From: Falciphora oryzae | Taxonomy: Eukaryota; Ascomycota; Sordariomycetes; Magnaporthales; Magnaporthaceae | Assembly (NCBI GenBank): GCA_000733355.1 | Contig: JNVV01000001.1 | Coordinates: forward strand, 2,562,219-2,626,218 | Length of the DNA: 64,000 nt | Reading direction: 5' to 3' | Shown: piece after piece, positions 11,536-22,800 of the stretch | Layout: each line of letters opens with the position of its first letter | Numbering within the stretch: position 1 is the first letter of the stretch | Made by a program: the position numbers and the translations under genes | The notes under the pieces: model-generated | What the model saw: the letters and a program-made list of their open reading frames with translations, nothing else | Told to the model about the DNA's origin: nothing | Databases searched by the model: none

Positions 11536-14500
11536 GTGTATGCATCTCACGGCCAAAGATACGGCTCGAAGAGGAAAACAAGCACGACACCGCAGGCAAG
11601 CAGTCGAAGCACATGCCTCCCGCCACCGGCACTACTAGAAAGCATTGCCCCGAAGGAAAGAAAGAAAAAAATACCATCCATGAAGAGGATCTTCCCTCCT
11701 TCACCGGCTTGGCCGGCATTGGCATTGGGTGAGAAAACAGCAGGAAAACCATAATCCTTGGTAGGCGGACAGTCGCAAATCACAGCAGTCCACATCATCA
11801 ATCCCGCTCACCTCCACATGATGTTCCTTTTACTGTTTTTGTCCTTTCCCTCCTTGCTTTTTATCACTTACCCCTCATGCCTTCCCAGCCACCTCCCTCA
11901 CCGACCGACATCGCTTTTAGCCCGATATCCCAACGGGAACATCAAAGACCTGATAGTCATATAGGTATCCCTTTTTTGGGTGGTAAGGAATGCAAGCCAA
12001 GCTGCACGCCCTGGCGAGGTCGAATGCACCCGGCGCTGGGGGCTGAACAGCTGGCCGCAGCGGGCCTCTGCTGCGGCCCACAGTCGGATGTAGGCTGCGG
12101 CTGCCCCGGCTGAAGTTCTGGCTGAGGGTGCAGCAAAATACGGACCACAAGAATAAATAAAAAAGGAATAAAAATATAAAAAATACCCAAGGTACCTGGA
12201 TAGATGGAAAGATGCATGCACGAAGCCTGCATCCGGCCCACAGTTTTGGTACAGAAAGGGGGTCCCTGGACTAAGACCAGGCATACAGACGCCATAAATT
12301 TTTATGCTATGTACGGCATTGCTCCATGGCTGGGCCCTCGGGACCGGATTGTGACCGCGTGCTCTAGGGGTGTGTGCCCGACGAACCCGGCGGTCTGTAT
12401 GGGCGTAGAGATTACGAGGCAGAGGAGGGGCGGGGTATCGATGGGATGGGATGAGAGGAAGCAAAACAACCATATCTTGCAAAAGGCAATAGGCTGTCTT
12501 CACTTGGTCTTCACTCTCGGTGCACAGAGAGAGGTCTTCCCCAAGGCCGGAGCATCGCACCCGCATCACATGCCACACTATGAAGGGCGAATCTCACCGT
12601 ATCTCCCTTCCTGCCTCTATTTCCCAAAACGAGGCGTCGATACTCTGATAATCCAGAGAACTCGAAGCCAAATGTAACCCTGCCCAAAGTGTTTGCGTGG
12701 TCTGCTCGCGATCCATCCAATCCCCGATCTCTCAGCCGTGTCCTCTCGGTCATCGCAGACACAGCAGCTGTGTCCGCGCATCCGATGTTGCTCTGCGTCT
12801 GGCGAATGATATGTTACCTGCATGAGCAGTGATAAGTGACGGTCCCTGATGCCCCCATCCTTCTGGATGCGAGGGGCAGGCCTGGCCACACGCTGGCCCG
12901 CGGGCGATAGTGGGTACCAAGGAGAAGGCAATCCGAATGTCGGAACGACGCGTGAGGCCCTGAAAGGCTGCCTCGTGGCTTTGCATGTTCCTCTGTTGGG
13001 CCGGAGGCGGGTGGGGAAGAGGATTAGCTGCCCTTATTCGCTGGTCGACCTTGTCCTGCATACCTGAGGTTGGGAAGCTGGGCTGGACGGGGTCGGTACG
13101 TACTGGGTGCCCGAAGGAAGCACAAGCCCGTTTCCGCCTCAGCGGGAGCCTTGGGTCTCACAACCCGCGCTGTCAACTAGGGCCTTGGTCGCACCGCCCG
13201 CCTACCCAGAGCGAAGGATCAGTGAGTGTGGCGGGGGTCCACACTACAACAGAAGGCATATAGACAGGTACTCCATGTAACATCGGAGTTTTGATGTGTC
13301 ACCCAGTGCGGTGTCTCAGCCCGGCCAGCTGGGCCGGCAAGTCACATGGCACTGCCCGCCTTGGAGACGACCAACGACATGATACGGCCATGCGGGTTCC
13401 TGCTCGGCCCTGGGGAAGGGGTGGGGGAGCTGGGCCGGCCAATACACAACAGCGGAAAGTGCAATAAGTTTACCATTGGATGCTCGGGCAGCAGGAAAAG
13501 GGAAGCAGGCTGATATTGCGGCACCTGAGCCGGGTCCAAAAAGGGTAGGCTGTTCGCTGGCGAATCCAATGCCGCAATAAGCGAGAGGGGATGCCGCCAG
13601 GCAACGAATTGGGGGACGGGGCTGGAGGGATGTCCAGGAGCGACCAAGAGCGGCTGCAGAAGGGCTGCATGTGCGTCCAGGTACATGCCATGAACGACGG
13701 GAGAGAGTTGACCGTCATAGCCAGTCGAGGGCACGCTGAGGCTGGTTACCGGCACCACAGGGAATGCCGAATAATGCATCCGGATTTCGACCAGGAAACT
13801 CAGCAGCTTTATCACAGTCGAGAAAGAGAATATTACTATGGAAGCGGCAGAAGCGAGGACTCCCTTCGAGATGAACCTGCCGGTCATGGAAAATTTGGAC
13901 CGGTTGGTATTTCTATTGTTAGGATCTAGCATGGTGATAGATAGGAGCTCAAGCCGAGCCCGCAATCCGGGCACCAGCCGGGCCGCCGGAACAAAGGCTG
14001 GGTGCTGCGGCTTGAACATGGAGAGGACTTTCTGCTCCGTCAAAGGAATGCGCCCGGTCTAATCCACGGGAAGAACCACTTGACCAGTGCCTACCGTGCC
14101 GCGGTGGATGGGCACTTCGGACTGAACATTCCGGGTCGTGAACGACTTCTCGTCCTGCCAGCAAAGCGCACTCAGCTTTCATCCGACTCACTCCCCCTCG
14201 CCAAAGTGTTGACCACAATATATGTATGACCGGTCTAGGGCGGGGTAAGCCAGGAGACGTGGGGGCTGAGATAAGACACTTGCAAATCTAGGCCGAGGGC
14301 AATCCGCCAGGTATTATCCAGCGTCGTATCATTGTTACAGGTCGGTAGCATGAGGATGTGAGGGAGTGAACGGGGAGAGGGAAATAAATGAAGAGAAAAA
14401 TAGGGAGTGTTGCACAAGACCGTCATATGATCAACCGCACCGAGCAGCAGAGTCGGACCATGCTGTATACTGCACATGGTTGTGTCAGGGCGTTCCGGGC

Positions 14501-15368
14501 GCGGGTCCGGGAATATCGGCAGGGGCCACCACACCTGCGGCGGCGAAGGAACGGGTAACCTCGACGGATGGGTGGATGGACGCATGGATGGGGGCGCACG
14601 CGGGGCGGGACGGTGACGGAGCTGGCTCTCTGAGGAAGCCGAGAATCCTGATATGCCGGCTAATCTGCCATGTGCCAGCTCCATGACATGGAGATAGTGC
14701 CGCTTCCCCTATCCATCCTGGTGCAGGGAGTGATCCCCTGCATGGCGTGAAGCCAATATGGATATGTATCAAAGAGGATGGACACTCCTCCTTGATACCG
14801 CCTCGAGGAGGCTCACACAATCGCCCGCTTGGCCGAACCGGCCGGCCGACCGCGCCGGCTGGGGCAGGGAATGAGCAGCATCAACCGGGGTCGGCCTTGA
14901 ACTGCACCTTTATGCGCCTCTTGTCAGGACACCGGACGCTATGCGCTGCATAGATGGACCTCAAGCCGCGCAAAAAAATAGCCAAACAAAGGAGGCCAAA
15001 AAGTCAAAGATGGGATCAGGTCCCAGGAATGGTGTGCAGCAGCAGCAATGGGCTGGCTGATGCAGGCTCACCGGGGCGGATGGCATGAAAAGGTTAACTG
15101 CGGGACCAAACTTGGCATCACGATGTTCAAAAGTGAGGGGCACGATGACGTTGTTGTTCCTCGTCTGAAGGATTCAGGGCCAGGGTGAGACCTTGCAGTC
15201 ACGTGTCCATGAGGACCCTTCCCAAGCGAAAACGGTGATCTGACTGGCCCCCGGAAAGTGGGTAATCCCCGCTGAGAGCCGAGTTTATCTCGACGTCTTG
15301 GCCTGCAATGAGGCGAAACATATTCGTGTTAGTCAACCTGCCGAAATCCAAGCACACTTTACTTGGCC

Positions 15369-15394
15369 TTTTTTTTTTTTTTTTTTTTTTTTTT
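15369..15394. repeat. Poly-T tract, 26 nt
   Basis: Uninterrupted T run about 0.85 kb upstream of the reductase start, followed by C/T-rich sequence. It could be a nucleosome-excluding element, but it looks the same as tracts elsewhere that are not near genes. Confidence 0.9.
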
Positions 15395-16019
15395 CTTCCC
15401 TTTCGCCACCCGAGCCTGTGCCACGCGCCGCCTTGAACGTGCTTTTCTTCCTCTGCTCACATTCCACTGATGCCATTGAATCCTCTACGCAAAATGATCC
15501 TTTGAGCAGCCTCAGGCCACCAGCACTGCCCTTTCGCTCCGGATGTCCGTGGGGAAGGCTCTGTGCAAGGGCCCCCCAATTTCTTTGTCGAACGCGAGCC
15601 CATTCCACGCGATTCGACAGCAGCGAGCCACTGCTGCCCCCTCCGCGCCCGAGACGCTTTGCGGTCCCGAGGCCAGCCCAGTGCCCGCCCGTGCTTGCCT
15701 CGCCTCTCCGAGCACAACGCGAAAGCGCGACGGCTCTCCACCCCGTCTCCTTGTTGGCGACTGTCTCGGTGTTACTGCGAGACCGTGGCCAACTCTGGCT
15801 CCCGCTCCAAACTGCTAGTGGCGAACCGCTTGCCTAGCAATGTCGCAGCCCAGTCCAAGCGGACTGTGCATCCGTGCAAGCTTGGCTCCCAATGTACTTG
15901 CTGGCCGCCGGACGACGACGACGGATGTCCCGATCCGCGTACTGGAGCTGTTCCCATCTCCGGGTAACTTCCCCAACTCCCGTTCGTCTTGTGTCGGACT
16001 CCTGAAGCCAGGTCCAGCA

Positions 16020-16028
16020 TATATATAA
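16020..16028 (+). promoter_or_regulatory. TATA-like element of the reductase gene
   Basis: The sequence TATATATAA lies about 210 bases upstream of the chosen ATG at 16236, in an otherwise GC-rich stretch. The position allows a 5' leader of roughly 150-180 nt. The identification rests on sequence alone. Confidence 0.45.
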
Positions 16029-16235
16029 TCCTGCTGTGTGTTGTAGTGCTCAGAGTTTAGCCAGAGAGTCATCCAGCGCACACTGCACTCTGCCTTCTCT
16101 TCTCTGCACCTTATCAGCAAGATACCAAGCTTAGACTCGGATTGGATCTGTCAAGCGAACGTCCCCCGCACCTACCAGCCGCATACAGCCTTGTGCCACA
16201 TCTTCGCTCCCCACATCCCACATCCACCATTCACA

Positions 16236-17123
16236 ATGTCTCCCACCACCACCACCACCACCACCCGCCCATTGGCTGGCAAGGTCGCCCTCGTCACGGG
16301 TGCCGGTCGTGGTATCGGACGCGGCATCGCCATCGAGCTGGGCCGCCGTGGCGCTGACGTCGTTGTCAACTACGGCAGCAGCAGCAAGGCCGCCGAGGGC
16401 GTCGTTGCCGAGCTGGCCGAGCTCGGCTCCAAGGGCGTGGCCATCCAGGCCGACATCAGCAAGCCCGCCGAGGTTGTCAAGCTGTTCGACGAGGCCATCG
16501 TGCACTTTGGCGGCATCGACATTGTGTGCTCCAACTCGGGCATGGAGGTCTGGTGCCACGAGCTCGAGGTGACCGAGGAGCTCTTCGACAAGGTCTTCAA
16601 CCTCAACACCAAGGGCCAGTTCTTCGTCGCCCAGCAGGGCCTCAAGCACTGCCGCCGCGGTGGCCGCATCATCCTGACCTCGTCCATCGCCGCCGTCATG
16701 GCCAACATCCCCAACCACGCCCTGTACGCCGGCTCCAAGGCCGCCGTCGAGGGCTTCTGCCGCGCCTTCGCCGTCGACTGCGGCGCCAAGGGCGTCACTG
16801 TCAACTGCATCGCCCCCGGCGGTGTCAAGACCGACATGTTTGACGAGAACTCGTGGCACTACGCCCCGGGCGGATACAAGGGCATGCCCCAGGAGCAGAT
16901 CGACGCCGGCCTTGCCAGCGTCAACCCCCTCAAGAGGATAGGCTACCCCGCCGACATCGGCCGGGCTGTCTTCTCCCTTGTTAGCGACGAGGGCGAATGG
17001 ATCAACGGTAAGCCTTCATACTTGGATTTTCGTACCTGTCTGCCAACCCGTAGAATGCTCGTTGCTGACTAGTTTCAACCCAAAACAGGCCAGGTCATCA
17101 AGATGACCGGAGGTGGTATCTAG
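16236..17123 (+). CDS. 4HNR: 1,3,6,8-tetrahydroxynaphthalene reductase (SDR family)
   Basis: NADPH-dependent short-chain reductase predicted to convert 1,3,6,8-tetrahydroxynaphthalene to scytalone in DHN-melanin synthesis, in the cytosol. Exons 16236-17007 and 17089-17123 are joined by an 81-nt GT-AG intron with a CTGAC branch site, giving 268 residues. The Rossmann glycine motif TGAGRGIG is at 21-28, the NSG motif at 100-102, N124, catalytic Ser150, and Tyr164/Lys168 in YAGSK. The protein ends in GGGI. The family is known to differ at the C-terminus: tetrahydroxynaphthalene reductase ends in Ile, whereas trihydroxynaphthalene reductase ends in Met. The terminal Ile therefore favours the tetrahydroxy enzyme. 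The start follows CACA and precedes a Thr-rich leader. An in-frame ATG at 16191 would add 15 residues (283 in total). The CMR1-type regulator lies upstream on the same strand. Confidence 0.93.
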
Positions 17124-17260
17124 ACTGCCATCAAGGGGCGTGGGCTTTGGTATGGAGGGCTTCTTGGCTGGACTTGGCTGTTAGGCAGAAAAATGTGCGT
17201 GATGTAATCGCTTCCTTCTCAGGGCAATTGCCGACACTGAGGCTGTCGCACACATATTAA

Positions 17261-17266
17261 AATAAA
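17261..17266 (+). terminator. AATAAA polyadenylation signal of the reductase gene
   Basis: An AATAAA hexamer in an A/T-rich patch about 140 bases after the reductase stop, a usual distance for a fungal 3' UTR. Confidence 0.5.
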
Positions 17267-18552
17267 GGACGATTGTGCTCGTTTTCCATCGGCCATCAAC
17301 CATAACTTCATGCCCGTACCCAACGGGATGTAATGTCACGACAGGACACGTTGCCCCAGTACCTCTGCCCACCCTTGAGGGCGCGTAGACCACGCAGCAG
17401 GAAGCATAGTCCTGATCGTCGTAGTCCTTTCCTATTAGCCTGGCCGCCTGTAAGCCATGTCACCAGCCGCCCAATCTTCGGCAAGGTTCGCCCTTGAGAT
17501 GCCTACCTATTTGTTGGGTGAGGAGCCACCGCGGCTGAGCTTCATATGAGTGATTGCAGCTTTTTTTTTTTTTTTCGGATAATCAAACCCGTCAAATTTG
17601 CCCCTATCCTAACCCCCGAGCAGCCTAGATAAAGAAGGGGGGTGAAGAACAGCAAAAAGAAAATCCCAAGAGCCCTACGCCAATAATTTCTCACCGCGAG
17701 GTCGGCTCGGTCAGAACTTCCTCTCGGGCGCTAAAAGGGGGCCCCCATGCCGTGCATTCTCGTCCGCTGTCGTACAAGATCGACAGCGCTCGCGCGCCCG
17801 TTGCGAGCTGAAGCTGCTAACAACTTGCCCCCCTAGTTTTACCGTATGGCTGCCTTGCCTGGGGCCGGAGATCCCGTACCCAACCCACCGAGATGAACCA
17901 CACCACCAGGGCTGGGGGAACAGGAGGCAGAGGAGGGCGTGATGGGTATGCCGAGAGGAGCGGCAGTAGCGGTCGGCCAAGGGGTGCGCCGCACTCCCTC
18001 ATCCTCGGGCCCACCGCCATCCTTTGGACAAGCCCCGAGTTGCAGATTTTCATGCGTGCCGCGCGCGGCTCCCGTTGGGCGCACAGAAGAGGCGGGCGGA
18101 TGAGAAGGCGGGAATGGCGCAGAGCGAGGCGGGCAGGCGGGCGAGTAAGTCGCCGAGCGGCAAAAGAAGGAGCAAAATGGCGAAATACTCGGGGCGTCTG
18201 GCCCCCGGCCCTGTTGCACACACAGCTTAGGTAGGTGGGTGGGTGGCCCCGAAGCATGACGGCAGCAGGCAACAGCAAACAGCAAACGCCCACCCACTTG
18301 GCCCGAAACACGATGTCTGCTTCGTTCGACGCGGTGTTTTCTGCAAGAGCAAGAAGGAGGAGGGTCTGGGCTCCTTCCCTGTGCACCACTGACCCCCCTG
18401 GCCGGCGTTCCCGTCGGGCTTGGCTGTCTTTCTTCCCCGGCCCCCTTGATTTCGACATTCTGGACCATACGGGGAGGAACAAGTGTCACATCTCCTCTGC
18501 ATCCTGTTGTTGTTCTTTTCGCCATCATCAATCCATGCTACTACCCCTTGGC

Positions 18553-18579
18553 TTTTTTTTTTTTTTTTTTTTTTTTTTT
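18553..18579. repeat. Poly-T tract, 27 nt
   Basis: Uninterrupted T run in the spacer downstream of the reductase. Confidence 0.9.
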
Positions 18580-19408
18580 CGGGGTGGCCAAGTGAGGAAG
18601 AAGCGAGCCAACCTCCCGGGCCGGACGGGGAACGGGATATCGCTCACGTGAGACGAATGCTGACCCAAATGATCTTCGCGAAGCCGGTCTGCCCACTGGG
18701 GAGATGCGCGTCAGATTTTCCCTTGGCTTGGGGCATTATCAGACTGCGGCACAGGCAATCAATCTGCATTCACGTACCCGAGGGGCCACAGGACTCCGGC
18801 CGGGGGGTAGGACGAAGGCGTCAACGTGATGATGGACGGGTCGGGTTGCAGATGCGCACCACGAAATCTGCTCCCCTGTGAATTACGGGATAGCGTGGGA
18901 GATCGTTTGTGTATTTGATCTGAACATTATTCTGGATTTTTTTTTTCTTCCAAGAAAAAGACAGCGAAAAGAAATAGCCACACACCGCCGGCTTTACCGA
19001 GGCTTGCAGTACGTCTGTGCGGGAATGAGGCTAAACGCTAGTTTTTTCCACCACGCGGGGGCGCAACCCGAATTGGGCAATTTCAATCGCTCCTCTCTGC
19101 TGGAGTGGGGGACCATGCCGTTCCGTCAGGGGTAGAAAAAAAAAACATGAACTACGAATCCACGCCGTCTCGAGACATTGCATCGTTGACCGGTTGTGCC
19201 TGATGTGACCTGTCAACTGTTCAACTGCCCTTCTCTGCGCTTCATCTAGCATGCCCCGTCCAAACTAGGACGTTTGCCTGGGGACCGCCAGCAGGCTAAA
19301 ACAAACCGGGGCGGGCATAACTGCTATACTGCATTCTCCAGAAAAAACGGTCGTAAGCACACATAATGGTTACGTGGAAAAAGGCCGTTGCATCAAAAAG
19401 GGCGGCGC

Positions 19409-19434
19409 TTTTTTTTTTTTTTTTTTTTTTTTTT
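19409..19434. repeat. Poly-T tract, 26 nt
   Basis: Uninterrupted T run, about 430 bases before an oppositely oriented poly-A tract at 19865. Confidence 0.9.
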
Positions 19435-19864
19435 CTGGGTAGCATTGTTGGGTTCGGAGATTTTTGGGGAATGTGTTGGACTCGACTACCGGAGTGGTAG
19501 TTTGTGTCTGACGTGATGCGTGATGCAGCAGCATATGTGCACCCGGTTTTAGTAACCATGCCCGTCGCCTCCTCTTTGAAACTTGAAACCAGGAACGAGG
19601 AGGGGTCGAGGCTGCATTGCAGCGTCAAGCGTGGCAAAACGTGGGAATACCTCGTCGGCATCGTGTGGTCTGGCCCATCAATGGCCAGATTGTGACGACT
19701 TTTATGCCTTTATCGTCGGATATCAGCAAAGAAAAAAAGGGAATGCTACCGTGATCAGCGTCTAGACCCCATCTGCCTCGAGTGCGGCTGTGCGGATAGA
19801 CGTCCGTCCGCTGACCCAACACACATGTCAGCCAACCAGCGCGCATGGCCTCTGCTTGGTATAG

Positions 19865-19891
19865 AAAAAAAAAAAAAAAAAAAAAAAAAAA
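19865..19891. repeat. Poly-A tract, 27 nt
   Basis: Uninterrupted A run. With the poly-T at 19409 it brackets about 430 bases; I found no terminal repeats or target-site duplications around that interval. Confidence 0.9.
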
Positions 19892-22800
19892 GGAGTCCCC
19901 TTCCTAACAAAGAAGATACCGCATCTCCTCCACGCTCAACAAGATGGTTCTCTGCAGAAGACGTTCAAGTTTGCTGGGCGTCAAACTGCGGTGTGTGAGG
20001 AGAGCCATTTCACTCGGTGACCCTGAATGCAAAAGGACCGCAGGTTCAAACCATCTGAACCCAGATAGCGACCTTCCTTTAGCCGGCTTGACAAGCCTCT
20101 TGTTGGGCCACCGGACGCTGCCCGTCCAATAACGTGTCTCGCTGACCAACTCATGTCCTAAATGAACTGATGCGCCAGCCGCCTCAACTGGAAAAGCGTG
20201 TAGATTGACCCCGACGATCCCTCCTGTATCTAGGGCGTGGGCAAAAAAGGTCAAATGTCAAAGCTACCATTACCGCCTGATGCTGTCTGCGCGCTGTCCA
20301 ACCCGGTATTGGTGGAGATAGCGGCTCGGCTGCAGAAAACACGACGTCTGGAAACAGTTAGACGATTGGAAATCATGTCTGCACTGCCTCACGCCAACGT
20401 GGAGAAGCAATCGCATCATCCTGGGGTACGATATTGTACGCTTGGCTCCGTCGCATAACGCGGCTCGCTCTGGGCCAAGAACCCCTAGGCGTCCAGGATG
20501 GCTGCAGAGGGCTGTTTTTGCAGGCTTGCGCAGTCTGCCCGATGTGCCAATACCCTCTGTGTATATCGTATGATCTCTTCGGGGTCTGTCCCAAACGGGA
20601 GGGGGTCAATCTCCCCAGATACACCCCCCGCGCCAGTGTCTCTCAACTGAGATGGAAGTCGTCCATACGTGTGTGTTGAAAGCTTTCGTGCAGGACCAGG
20701 CTGCCGACGGTCGATCTCTGTGCCCAATTCGGTGCAGACGTGAGCAGGGATAGGGATTCTGAACACCAGACGGCAACCAGCTGAAATCCGGACCAAAATA
20801 GTCAAAGTCTCGGCCGACTCTAGAGCAGGATGCGGGATTCCGTGCCATCTTCATCGTCAGCCAATCGGAGATAGAACAAGTCCGGGTGGGGTTCGGTATC
20901 AAAAAAAGTCGCGGGGCTAGTGGCAACTATGCGTGCAGCCGGCGTCCCGGTGTGCTGGGAGTGGATAGGTGCAACATGATGTCAGTAAATATCAAAGAAG
21001 GAACATGTGACTGAAACATGACCGTTCCAGAGGATTGTTGCTTCCTTTTGATAGCATGCTGGGATATTAGCGGATGCAGGCAGGATAGCTTTCCCGAGGC
21101 CTTGAGATCCCGCAGTGTAGATTCTTGGGAGCTCATTGCGCTTTGCGCCATGATTGGGTTATGCACGAGTTGCATGCGGTCGGATGCGAACGTCATTTCC
21201 AGCCGACGCTTTGTACTCGCTGCTTATGCATTCGAGCATAAATGCACACAGGCGTCGACAACGAACTATGTCTCGGTAACGACGGAACGGGCTTCTCGCT
21301 TGAAGCACCCGCATGTGCTGACCTTCGATGGGACTTCTGCAGTGGACCCGCGGGCGCCGCGAGTCCTTGGTTCGGGTTCCGCGGGTCGTTGCGTTTTCTG
21401 GAAAGCTGCATGACAAGCCTCGCCAATGACGCTCTGTGAATGGGAGACGTGACTCTTCCTAACCCAAGGCTGAAAAAGAGACTTTCTTGATTCTTTGCCG
21501 TCGTGCCAGTACTGGTTACTTTAGAGTTCTGGAAACCGGTGAGAGAATGGGAGCAGCGAGATGTGTCGGGGTGCAGCGTAAGCCTGACCGTGTTCGCGAC
21601 CACTCAAAAGCGGCCCCCGCAGAAGACACGATAGATGCAGTCATTCCCAATCATTGAGCCGGGGTGACGTGGACGCCGTCGCGGCTGCAGAACCTGACAG
21701 CGAGAGAATGCGAGCCTGTCGCAACCCTTGCATTCTGGGGAGGATGATTTCCAGGGTCCAAATTGTGGCGGCGCCTAGAGCGGCAGGCTGGTCAAATCAC
21801 GGCTTCTGTTGACTGAATTCTTTTCCCAACAGCAAGCCGCTAATATCAACCTGGACAGCGGCTCAATTCAAGCCGCTGGGAAGGGGTGTTGGGGGTAGGT
21901 TGGGTAGGTATGCGTTCGCAGACCGCTTGTTTCCACGCTAAAGGCCGAGAGATGTTGTGCATGCCGGGGAGGTGCAGGGCAGAAAATTCAGAGGGATAAG
22001 AAAAAGGCGCAAAGTCAGAGTGAAGTCTGGGTTAGAGCCGCAATGGCTGGTCTAATTAGCTCCCCTGTATGATCTCGATGTAGCTGAATGCAGTCGGGAC
22101 GATCTACCCGGGGTTGCTTTGACGCTTGCCACAAATACTCAGTGGGAATGGTCATCTGGGAGGTGTGTTCGGGTTCCGGGTCCCGTGGATACTGTCGCTG
22201 AACAGTCGAAGACAGCATCAACTCTGGCTAGCTTGGGCGTACAGCAACTAGGCTGACCTCGGTGATATGAAGGCTCAAGGAACGAAAAGTGGCGGGAAGG
22301 CGCCTAGTTTGGACCGCTTGGCGGCTTGCCGGCAGTGACCGACGCGGGATGGCTTGACACCAAGGAACCCGAGTGCTCGAGAGGGTGGGGGTGCGGCCTA
22401 TCCGAGCAAAGAATGGAAACATCAGCGATATCGAGCATAACCAGTCACGACTGGGCACCCGATAAACATTCGGGCGTTGTTGGTGACTAGGCGGCAGGCT
22501 GTTGTCCAGCGCAGTACATGATTCGACTTTTTTTTTTTTTCCCCCTACCGCTTGAGAGCGGCAACGACGGCCTGTCAAACCGGCCCAGGGCGCGCCAGGT
22601 CGGCGACGTCAGAGGTGTCGGTCAGGCCAGGCAGTTGTGTCAAGCTTGGGCAGAACGACGATCGACCCGCTTTGATCACCGAGAAGAGGTTGGAAGCCGT
22701 CAGGCCAGCGGCTCTTGGGTTAGAATCAACCCCGTCCTGGAGTTTGTCGTGGTGATCCTGAGGCAAAGGCCCGAAAGAAGGAAGACGACGCCACGCACAG

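Larger units (their letters stand above)
9820..16235. other. Gene-poor spacer between the CMR1-type gene and the reductase gene
   Basis: About 6.4 kb with no recognisable gene. The first few hundred bases are T-rich and probably 3' UTR. A minus-strand open frame of about 230 codons at 13342-14043 has no family resemblance and I do not call it. A 26-nt poly-T tract is at 15369-15394. The last several hundred bases, including the TATA-like site near 16020, are the likely promoter of the reductase. Confidence 0.55.

Noticed and set aside
13342..14043. Minus-strand frame of about 233 codons
   Set aside because: No recognisable family, overlapping frames on the other strand, Pro/Ser-rich composition and no supporting intron or promoter signals.
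19409..19891. Poly-T/poly-A bracketed segment as a transposable element
   Set aside because: I could find no terminal inverted repeats, coding remnants or target-site duplication; kept only as two homopolymer tracts.
20023..20095. tRNA-like B-box (GGTTCAAACC) in a tRNA-like stretch
   Set aside because: No acceptor pairing or anticodon stem could be drawn and the T-stem does not pair; spacing to a possible anticodon is too short.
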